Assembly (NCBI GenBank): GCA_905213155.1
Contig: CAJMHI010000043.1
Location: forward strand, 1-14,928
Source: an uncultured Acidaminococcus sp.
GTDB lineage: Bacteria; Bacillota; Negativicutes; Acidaminococcales; Acidaminococcaceae
Direction: 5' to 3'
Length of the DNA stretch: 14,928 nucleotides
The position numbers were made by a program, and so were the translations under genes. Positions 6,569 to 12,555 of this stretch are shown here, one piece after another (positions within the stretch are counted from its first letter, which is position 1; each line of letters starts with the position of its first letter). Below the pieces are notes generated by a model. That model was not told the origin of the DNA and ran no database searches. It saw nothing but the letters and a program-made list of their open reading frames with translations.

Positions 6569-7152
6569 CACAGGGCCCCCTTGCTGCTCATGACGCCATG
6601 CACCCGTGGATCTTTCGCCACGGCGCTGGCCATAGCCCGGGCCACGCCTTTAAAAATGGCTTCCAGCATATGATGGACATTGTTGCCATAGAGTAAGTTG
6701 ATATGGAGCGTCAGGCCGCTTTCCATGGCCAGCGCCCGGAAAAATTCTTCGGCCATTTCCACATCCATTACACCCAGCCGTACCTTGGGGATCTCTGCAT
6801 GCCATACCAAAAAGGGACGGCCGGAAAAATCCAGCGCAATCTGGGCCAGCGCTTCATCCATAGGGAGCAAATAGCTACCATAGCGATGAATCCCAGCCTT
6901 ATCTCCCAAAGCCTGTCGCAGCGCTTTGCCCAAAGCAAGGCCCACGTCTTCAATGGTGTGATGGGAATCTACTTCCAGATCCCCTTTGGCCTTGACGGTG
7001 AGATCCATAAAAGAATGGACCGCCAAAAGGGTCAGCATGTGGTCAAAAAAGCCAATCCCGGTAGCAATCTCTGCCTTACCCGTGCCGTCCAAGTTAACAC
7101 GGACAGATACCTGGGTTTCTTTGGTGTTACGCTCTACAAATCCTTCCCGCAT
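6568..7152 (-). CDS. hisB: imidazole glycerol phosphate dehydratase HisB (monofunctional)
   Basis: Dehydrates imidazole glycerol phosphate to imidazole acetol phosphate using bound manganese. At 194 residues this is the stand-alone dehydratase, without the N-terminal histidinol-phosphatase of enterobacterial HisB. Metal-binding motifs are FFDHML (35-40), DSHHTIED (62-69) and NNVHHMLEA (157-165). The ATG at 7152 lies two bases after the hisC stop and follows GGGGAGGG. Because it lacks a phosphatase domain, a separate histidinol phosphatase is required, and none is in the window. Confidence 0.96.
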   Translation of the reverse strand: MREGFVERNTKETQVSVRVNLDGTGKAEIATGIGFFDHMLTLLAVHSFMDLTVKAKGDLEVDSHHTIEDVGLALGKALRQALGDKAGIHRYGSYLLPMDEALAQIALDFSGRPFLVWHAEIPKVRLGVMDVEMAEEFFRALAMESGLTLHINLLYGNNVHHMLEAIFKGVARAMASAVAKDPRVHGVMSSKGAL

Positions 7153-7154
7153 GC

Positions 7155-8318
7155 TTATCCCTCCCCGTTTTGCAGTACGCCGCGAATGCCTGCAATAATC
7201 TGTGCGTTTTCTTCATCTGTGCCTACGGTGATACGCAGGGCTCCCGGCAGCAGAGGATGTTGGGAAAAGTCCCGCACCAGAATTTTTTCTTGCAACAGCG
7301 CATGAAACAAATAGCTTCCGGCTGCTTTGGCTTTTTCTTCTTGTGCCAGGCTGCTCGCCCCTGCTTTTGCACCCAAGTTGTCCAATACCGCACCTTGGGG
7401 CTGCACCAACAGGAAATTGGTGGCGCTGGGCAGGACTTTAAAGCCCAGTCTTTGCAGATTTTCCGCTAGATACTTACGGCCCTTGATCACAGCCTGCACC
7501 CGCCCCTGCAGCACTCCCGGAAGCTGGAACAATGTTTCTGCCGCCATGAGGGAAAACCCATTGACAGTATAGGGCAAGAGCACTTTTTTCAGCACTTGCA
7601 TCACCTCTGGGCTCCCCACTCCGTAGCCGATACGAAGATTGGCTAATCCATAGGCCTTGGAGAAGGTTTTCAGCACCAGCAGATTATCCACCTGGTTTAC
7701 CAAATCCAGTGTAGAGATTTCTGCCATAGTCCCTTCCTCCACCGCAAAATCCATATAAGCCTCATCCATCACTACCGGGCAGTCCATCTGGCGGATGATT
7801 TTTTCCATGGCTTTTTTCCCCGTAAAGGTGCCCGTGGGGTTATTGGGATTACAAATAATTAAAAGAGAAGGCTGCTGCTTTTTGCAAAAAGCGATGACTG
7901 CATCCGGATCCACCAGACCCTCTTCTGTCAAAGAAAAGCAAGCCGGCTCGCTGTCTGCCAAAACAGCGTAGGTCTGGTACATGGAAAAAGAAGGAACCGG
8001 AACAGCAATTTTCCGTCCTTTGCCGCCAAAGGCATAGCAAACCTTTTCCAAAAGCTCGCTGGACCCATTGCCCACTACGACCTGCTCCGGGGCGATGCCC
8101 AGTTTTTTCCCAATCGCTGCCGACAAATCTTCCCCGTGCATGGGGGGATACCGGTTAAAGGCATGATCCGCCGCCCGGCTTTGCAGCGCATGCATAACTT
8201 CCGGCGGCTGGTTCCAATTGGTTTCATTGGCATTGACAATAATATTCGCATCAGGCACTGTTTCTACCTGATAGTCCTCTATCCGGGTTAATGTGTCCCG
8301 GACAAGTATGCGGCTCAT
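7155..8318 (-). CDS. hisC: histidinol-phosphate aminotransferase HisC
   Basis: A PLP-dependent fold-type I aminotransferase that converts imidazole acetol phosphate and glutamate to histidinol phosphate. It is 387 residues, slightly longer than many HisC proteins (350-370); an alanine/lysine-rich insertion near 328-342 accounts for much of this. Key residues: N160 in NPNNPTG, D185 and Y188 in VVMDEAYMDF, and the PLP lysine K221 in TFSKAYGLANLRIGY. The start has GAGGGGGT five bases upstream. It lies directly after hisG, where hisD often sits in related operons. Aminotransferase subfamilies overlap, but the operon context makes HisC secure. Confidence 0.94.
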   Translation of the reverse strand: MSRILVRDTLTRIEDYQVETVPDANIIVNANETNWNQPPEVMHALQSRAADHAFNRYPPMHGEDLSAAIGKKLGIAPEQVVVGNGSSELLEKVCYAFGGKGRKIAVPVPSFSMYQTYAVLADSEPACFSLTEEGLVDPDAVIAFCKKQQPSLLIICNPNNPTGTFTGKKAMEKIIRQMDCPVVMDEAYMDFAVEEGTMAEISTLDLVNQVDNLLVLKTFSKAYGLANLRIGYGVGSPEVMQVLKKVLLPYTVNGFSLMAAETLFQLPGVLQGRVQAVIKGRKYLAENLQRLGFKVLPSATNFLLVQPQGAVLDNLGAKAGASSLAQEEKAKAAGSYLFHALLQEKILVRDFSQHPLLPGALRITVGTDEENAQIIAGIRGVLQNGEG

Positions 8319-8339
8319 TTTTTACCCCCTCGCTGCTTT

Positions 8340-8990
8340 CTACTGCGGCGTTTCTTCTTTAAGCACCTTCTGTAAATCCCGTACCAGCTTTTTGATGCGT
8401 TCGTACTGCATTTTGAAGCTGACCTTGTTGGCAATCAGCCGGGCTGTACTAGGATACACCGTAGCAATCTCTTTTAGCTTATTTTCCCGGATCGTCCGCC
8501 CGGTCTGCACGATATCCACGATGGACTCGCTGAGCCCCACGATAGGAGCCAATTCAATGGAACCATTGAGTTTGACGATCTCCATCTGCATCCCCAGCTG
8601 CTCAAAAAAACGGGAAGCAGAATGGGGATATTTGGTGGCCACCCGGGTATGGGCATAGTCGGTGATTTTTGGCAATGCCTTGGCTTCCGGTACGGCCATC
8701 ATCAAATGACAGGCTCCATACCCCATATCCAGCAGTTCATATACGTCTTTATTTTCCTCGTTCAGCACGTCTTTGCCGATGATGCCGATATCCGCGGCCC
8801 CGTATTCCACATAGGTGGGCAGATCCATGGTCTTGACGATGATAAATTTTACCTTGGTGTCCCCATTGGCAATGACCAGTTTCCGGGAATCTTCCACTAC
8901 GTTTTCTGCCGCATAGCCGACTTTGGCCAAAAGTTCCACCGATTGGGCAAATAGTTTCCCCTTGGGCAGTGCGATTGTTAAATACTCCAT
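8340..8990 (-). CDS. hisG: ATP phosphoribosyltransferase catalytic subunit HisG, short form
   Basis: Catalyses the first and committed step, condensing ATP with PRPP to PR-ATP. At 216 residues it is the short form, which lacks the C-terminal histidine-binding regulatory domain and works only as a hetero-octamer with HisZ, encoded just upstream. It begins MEYLTIALPKGKL. The PRPP loop is in the segment with D159 and TGRT (163-166), preceded by GSIELAPIVG. The ATG at 8990 lies 12 bases past the hisZ stop. The GAAAGG in front of it is very close, so its ribosome-binding site looks weaker than its neighbours'. Confidence 0.96.
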   Translation of the reverse strand: MEYLTIALPKGKLFAQSVELLAKVGYAAENVVEDSRKLVIANGDTKVKFIIVKTMDLPTYVEYGAADIGIIGKDVLNEENKDVYELLDMGYGACHLMMAVPEAKALPKITDYAHTRVATKYPHSASRFFEQLGMQMEIVKLNGSIELAPIVGLSESIVDIVQTGRTIRENKLKEIATVYPSTARLIANKVSFKMQYERIKKLVRDLQKVLKEETPQ

Positions 8991-9002
8991 CCTTTCGGCC
9001 CC

Positions 9003-10175
9003 CTATCCTACGTATGTAACGGCTTCGCAGCGGCTGTCCCGGCAGGCCTTGGCCGCTTCTTCCTGTGTCATGGCCCGTGTCGCCACTTTTACACTTTTGC
9101 CACGGCTGCGCAGTTCCATCGCTTTTTTCACGGCTTCATCCTGCAGGCCCGGTCCCCACGCAATAAAAATATCCCAAGAAGACGTATCGCTCCAGCGTCC
9201 ATCTCGGCGCAGGGACAAAATAATCCGGTCAATTCCCATAGCAAAACCGGTAGCCGGGGCCGGTGCGCCAAAGGCTTCCATCATGTGGTCATACCGCCCG
9301 CCGCCGCAAATATTAAACCCTACCTGAGGCGCATAGGCTTCAAAAACCATGCCCGTATAGTAGTTAAAGTTGCGGATCAGAGACAAATCAAAGGACAAAT
9401 ACTCCGCCACGCCGTAGGCATCCGCCAGGCGGTAAATATCCTTCAGATTTTTCAGGGCTTTTTGGCACGTTTCGCTTTTAATGCGTTTGCCCAGGCGGCC
9501 TAAGATTTCCACCCCGCCCTGAAGGTACAACAGTTCCCGGAACAGGCTTTGCATAGGCTCCGGGATAAAACGGTCCGCCGCTTCTTCCAGGCCCACCGCA
9601 TTGTGCGTCAAAATCATCTGGCGGACAAATTCTTCTTTTTCACCGCTGAGTCCTGCTTCCTGCAAAAGGCCGGCCACAAATCCGCTATGCCCTACGCTGA
9701 TAATAAAGTTTTTTAATCCCGCAGCTTTCAGGCTCTCTACTGCAAGTGCCAACACTTCTGCATCGGCCATAGGGGATGCGGCGCCGATAAGTTCTATCCC
9801 TGCCTGGGAAAATTCGTTCTGCCGCCCCGCCTGGGTTTCCTCATGCCGGAATACGTTGGCGATATAAAACAGCCGTTTGATACTTTTGTCATCCCGCAGC
9901 CGGGTCGCCACCATCCGTGCCAGCGGCGTTGTCATTTCGCTGCGTAGCATAAGCGTACGGTTATCCATCCCGATAAACTGCATGCTTTCGCTGGTAATCC
10001 CGGCGCCGCTTAAAGCAAAAGTATCCGCATATTCAAACGTCGGCGTAATCGCCTCGTCATACCCCCATGACAAAAAATTCTGGGCGATTTTATCTTCAAT
10101 GACACGTTTGGTCCGGGCCTCCCCCGGGAGATAATCTTTGGTTCCATAAGGGAGCCGCAGTACCTGGTTATTCAT
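9003..10175 (-). CDS. hisZ: ATP phosphoribosyltransferase regulatory subunit HisZ
   Basis: Catalytically silent paralogue of histidyl-tRNA synthetase that partners short HisG and carries feedback inhibition by histidine. It is 390 residues. The class II synthetase-like core is clear: MLRSEMTTPLAR, the motif-2-like FRHEETQAGRQNEF, GGGRYDHMMEAFG, and the motif-3-like GFAMGIDRIILSL. The C-terminal part (about 330-390) is short. True HisRS is longer, with a full anticodon domain. Position next to short hisG settles the assignment. The ATG at 10175 overlaps the end of the yerC-like gene by eight bases, so translation is probably coupled. Confidence 0.94.
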   Translation of the reverse strand: MNNQVLRLPYGTKDYLPGEARTKRVIEDKIAQNFLSWGYDEAITPTFEYADTFALSGAGITSESMQFIGMDNRTLMLRSEMTTPLARMVATRLRDDKSIKRLFYIANVFRHEETQAGRQNEFSQAGIELIGAASPMADAEVLALAVESLKAAGLKNFIISVGHSGFVAGLLQEAGLSGEKEEFVRQMILTHNAVGLEEAADRFIPEPMQSLFRELLYLQGGVEILGRLGKRIKSETCQKALKNLKDIYRLADAYGVAEYLSFDLSLIRNFNYYTGMVFEAYAPQVGFNICGGGRYDHMMEAFGAPAPATGFAMGIDRIILSLRRDGRWSDTSSWDIFIAWGPGLQDEAVKKAMELRSRGKSVKVATRAMTQEEAAKACRDSRCEAVTYVG

Positions 10176-10479
10176 CCGTTTTTTCTCCTTTTAGTTTCTT
10201 GAGACGGGGAATCATGGCCTGATAGCCCCCCGCCCCGTAATGCAAGCATCGATTCACCCTGGATACGGTGGTACTGCTGGCGCCCGTATCCTTGACAATC
10301 TTGGCATAGTTCTGGCCGGCGTGAAGACGCACCGCCACTTCCAGCCGCTGACTCAGGGATTTCAGTTCCGTAGGTGTACAAATATCATCCAGGAATGCCC
10401 GGGCTTCCTCACAATTTTTTAACAGCGTTAATGCTTTTGCCAACCTGTCAAGTTCCCGACCGTTCAATCCTTCCTGCAT
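10168..10479 (-). CDS. YerC/YecD-type TrpR-family DNA-binding protein, candidate his regulator
   Basis: A 103-residue all-helical protein of the TrpR superfamily, YerC/YecD group, common in Firmicutes. Helix-turn-helix: the segment with AGQNYAKIVKDTG followed by ASSTTVSRVNRCL (about 54-79). The PTELKSLSQRL segment (36-46) matches the repressor family's conserved core. The ATG at 10479 follows AAAGGAG. It is the first gene of the operon and overlaps hisZ by eight bases, so the regulator would be made together with the enzymes. Comparative-genomic work has proposed TrpR-family control of his genes in Gram-positives; that this protein senses histidine is inference from family and place. A perfect inverted repeat upstream (10564-10582) is its candidate site. 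Confidence 0.88.
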   Translation of the reverse strand: MQEGLNGRELDRLAKALTLLKNCEEARAFLDDICTPTELKSLSQRLEVAVRLHAGQNYAKIVKDTGASSTTVSRVNRCLHYGAGGYQAMIPRLKKLKGEKTDE

Positions 10480-10532
10480 CGTATGGCTCCTTTCTTCTTT
10501 ACAGCCAGTATTTTTCCTGAAGTTGTGTTACT

Positions 10533-10561
10533 ACTTTACTACGATGAAGTGGAAAAGTCAA
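10533..10561 (-). promoter_or_regulatory. his operon promoter
   Basis: On the minus strand TTGACT (10561-10556) and TAAAGT (10538-10533) are separated by 17 bases, giving a leader of about 45 bases to the ATG at 10479. The leader is too short for a T-box or a histidine attenuator, so control is probably at initiation. GTAGTAAAGTAGTA, a direct repeat of GTAGTA with a two-base gap, spans the -10 box and may be a second protein site. Confidence 0.65.
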
Positions 10562-10563
10562 TG

Positions 10564-10582
10564 TTTTCTATTTCCTAGAAAA
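10564..10582. promoter_or_regulatory. candidate operator: perfect 7-base inverted repeat between divergent promoters
   Basis: TTTTCTATTTCCTAGAAAA has perfect seven-base arms (10564-10570, 10576-10582) around TTTCC. It lies two bases behind the his -35 box and four bases before the met -35 box, so a bound protein could touch both promoters. CTA/TAG cores recall TrpR-type operators, which supports (but does not prove) binding by the YerC-like protein. Confidence 0.5.
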
Positions 10583-10586
10583 ATGA

Positions 10587-10615
10587 TTGACAATACCTGG
10601 TTCTTACAGTATGAT
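10587..10615 (+). promoter_or_regulatory. promoter of the SAM riboswitch-metNI unit
   Basis: Perfect TTGACA (10587-10592) and TATGAT (10610-10615) with a 17-base spacer. The start would be near 10622, just before the first riboswitch helix, which fits a riboswitch leader. Confidence 0.8.
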
Positions 10616-10629
10616 TAGTGTCACACGGA

Positions 10630-10736
10630 TTTCATCCAGAGTAACGGAGGGACTGGCCCTATGATGTTACGGCAACCATCCCGAAGTTTACCGGGAACGG
10701 TGCTAAGTCCAACAGGATCGGTCCTGAAAGATGAAA
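10630..10736 (+). promoter_or_regulatory. SAM-I (S-box) riboswitch aptamer
   Basis: The conserved S-box core is present in order: CCAGAG, then CGGAGGGACTGGCCC, GGCAACC, GGTGCTAA and CTGAAAGATGAAAG. The closing helix P1 is TTTCATC (10630-10636) with GATGAAA (10730-10736). It binds S-adenosylmethionine; in this class ligand binding stabilises P1 and turns expression off. It controls metNI, matching its usual partners in methionine uptake. Downstream, TTTCCTCTTT (10753-10762) can pair nine of ten bases with AAAGATGAAA (10727-10736), forming the antiterminator when SAM is low. Confidence 0.95.
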
Positions 10737-10754
10737 GTGAGCGAATACCCTATT

Positions 10755-10783
10755 TCCTCTTTAGAACCGAAGAGGATTTTTTT
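10755..10783 (+). terminator. riboswitch-controlled intrinsic terminator
   Basis: TCCTCTT (10755-10761) pairs with AAGAGGA (10770-10776), followed by T7 (10777-10783). Its 5' arm is also the 3' arm of the antiterminator, so the structures are mutually exclusive. Transcription should stop here when SAM is bound. Confidence 0.88.
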
Positions 10784-10811
10784 ATGGAATTTATTTTCGG
10801 AGGTGACCACC

Positions 10812-11849
10812 ATGATAGAATTGCAGCATATTGACAAAGTCTATCATACCGCTACGGGAGATTTACACGCCCTGAAAGATATCAATTTGTCCATCGGCGA
10901 AGGGGAAATTTTTGGTATCATCGGGCTGTCCGGTGCTGGCAAAAGCACCCTGGTACGGTGCATTAACCGGCTGGAAGAACCCACCAGCGGCAAAGTAGTA
11001 GTAAATGGCGAAGAAATTACGGCCATGAATGAAGAACAGCTACGCAAGGCCCGGCAGAATATCGGCATGATTTTTCAGCATTTTAACCTGCTCTCCAGCC
11101 GGACGGTGTATGACAACATTGCGTTCCCCCTGGAGATTCAGGGCATGGATAAAGCTGCTATCAAAAAGAAAGTAGAACCCCTGCTGGATCTGGTAGGCTT
11201 AAAAGACCGGGCAGACCATTATCCATCCCAGCTTTCCGGCGGACAGAAACAACGGGTGGGAATTGCCCGGGCACTGGCCAGTAATCCCAAAGTTCTCCTC
11301 AGCGATGAAGCCACATCAGCCCTTGACCCCCAGACCACGGAATCCATTCTCACCCTGCTGCGGGACATTAACAAACGGCTGCACATCACCATCGTCATGA
11401 TCACCCACCAGATGAACGTGGTAAAAGAAGTATGCGACAAGGTCGCCGTTATCGAAAATGGGGAAATCATCGAGCAGGGCGCCATGGTAGACCTTTTCAC
11501 CAATCCCCAAAAACGCACCACCAAGGAATTTGTGGCCAGCGTACAGCACAATGACCTGCCGGAAGTCGTAAAAAAACTGGCCATACACGATACCTATGCC
11601 CCCGGGGACAAGGTACTGCTGCAATTGTCCTTTGTGGGCGAAAGCGCCGGCGAACCGCTTATGACCGTACTCATCAAAAAATATGACGTGAGTGTAAACA
11701 TTATTTCCGCCAATATGGAAGAATTGCAGGGCACTACCTTTGGCACCCTGCTCATTGAACTGGAAGGTGCCCAGGAGCATTTAAAAGAAGCCCTGGACTA
11801 TGTGCATGAAAAACGCGTGAAAGATGAGGTGATCGGGTATGTCTCCTAA
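10812..11849 (+). CDS. metN: methionine import ABC transporter ATP-binding protein MetN
   Basis: ATPase that powers methionine uptake with MetI, at the inner face of the cytoplasmic membrane. It is 345 residues, the usual MetN size. Motifs: Walker A GLSGAGKST (38-46), Q-loop Q89 in IFQHFN, signature LSGGQKQR (141-148), Walker B VLLSDE (161-166) and the switch histidine H199 in MITHQ. Residues about 265-340 form the C-terminal NIL domain, which in MetN binds methionine and inhibits transport. The ATG at 10812 follows GGAGGTG; an open frame extends upstream to 10731, but that part is riboswitch leader. It overlaps metI by 11 bases. Expression is gated by the SAM-I riboswitch. Confidence 0.96.
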   Translation: MIELQHIDKVYHTATGDLHALKDINLSIGEGEIFGIIGLSGAGKSTLVRCINRLEEPTSGKVVVNGEEITAMNEEQLRKARQNIGMIFQHFNLLSSRTVYDNIAFPLEIQGMDKAAIKKKVEPLLDLVGLKDRADHYPSQLSGGQKQRVGIARALASNPKVLLSDEATSALDPQTTESILTLLRDINKRLHITIVMITHQMNVVKEVCDKVAVIENGEIIEQGAMVDLFTNPQKRTTKEFVASVQHNDLPEVVKKLAIHDTYAPGDKVLLQLSFVGESAGEPLMTVLIKKYDVSVNIISANMEELQGTTFGTLLIELEGAQEHLKEALDYVHEKRVKDEVIGYVS

Positions 11850-12501
11850 TATGATGAACCTGTTAGTCAAAGCGCTGGGAGAAACCATCTACATGGTGGC
11901 CCTCTCCGCTCTCATTGCAACGGCCTGTGGGATTCCTCTGGGGGTTATCCTGACCATCACCGGCAAAGGCCATATTAAAGAAAATGCCGCCCTGCACAAA
12001 ACGCTGGGTTCCCTGGTGAACGCCCTGCGCTCCGTGCCGTTTATCATCCTGATGGTAGCCATCATCCCGCTCACCCGTCTGGTGGTAGGATCTTCCATCG
12101 GCACCACAGCCGCCATTGTACCGCTGACCATTTCCTGTACGCCGTTTATTTCCCGGATTATTGAATCCTCTTTGCTGGAAGTGGATCCCGGCGTTATAGA
12201 GGCGGCCCAGTCCATGGGTGCCAGTGCCGGACAGATTATCTGGAAGGTACTTTTGCCCGAAGCCATGCACTCTATTGTATTGGGTATTACCCTTGCCATT
12301 ATCAGTTTGATTGGTTCTTCTGCCATGGCCGGTGCCTTGGGCGGCGGCGGTCTGGGGGATTTGGCCATTCGGTACGGATATCAGCGGTTCCAGGCCGACA
12401 CCATGATTGCCACGGTCATCGTCCTCATTGTCCTGGTGCAATTGGTCCAGACCATCGGCAACAAGATTTCTGCTCACCTGAACAAAAATAAAATTAAATG
12501 A
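11839..12501 (+). CDS. metI: methionine ABC transporter permease MetI
   Basis: Integral membrane subunit of the methionine importer, 220 residues as is normal for MetI. About five hydrophobic segments are visible, the first near 12-40, then 58-78, 82-104, 145-170 and 190-212. The EAA loop that docks on MetN is EAAQSMGASAG and onward (121-142). The ATG at 11839 follows GAGGTG and overlaps the end of metN by 11 bases, indicating coupling. No metQ follows, although the substrate-binding lipoprotein usually completes the operon. The transcript ends at the hairpin 12516-12542. Confidence 0.95.
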   Translation: MSPNMMNLLVKALGETIYMVALSALIATACGIPLGVILTITGKGHIKENAALHKTLGSLVNALRSVPFIILMVAIIPLTRLVVGSSIGTTAAIVPLTISCTPFISRIIESSLLEVDPGVIEAAQSMGASAGQIIWKVLLPEAMHSIVLGITLAIISLIGSSAMAGALGGGGLGDLAIRYGYQRFQADTMIATVIVLIVLVQLVQTIGNKISAHLNKNKIK

Positions 12502-12550
12502 ATAGGCATAAAAACAGGCGGCTTTGGGCCGCCTATTTTTTTGCCTATTC
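12500..12550. terminator. nested bidirectional terminator
   Basis: The inner stem AGGCGGC/GCCGCCT (12516-12522, 12528-12534) is followed by T7 on the plus strand. An outer pair GAATAGGCA/TGCCTATTC (12500-12508, 12542-12550) frames it, with A-rich and T-rich bases between. On the minus strand an A/T mirror gives a T run too. It lies between convergent metI and the autotransporter gene and can serve both; it overlaps the metI stop codon. Confidence 0.88.
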
Positions 12551-12555
12551 GTTTC

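Noticed and set aside
10480..10532. T-box or histidine leader peptide ahead of the his operon
   Set aside because: The leader is only about 45 bases, with no T-box sequence, no run of histidine codons and no terminator.
10731..10811. Upstream extension of metN by 27 codons from a GTG-type start
   Set aside because: This stretch is the riboswitch P1 strand and terminator; GGAGGTG before 10812 marks the real start.
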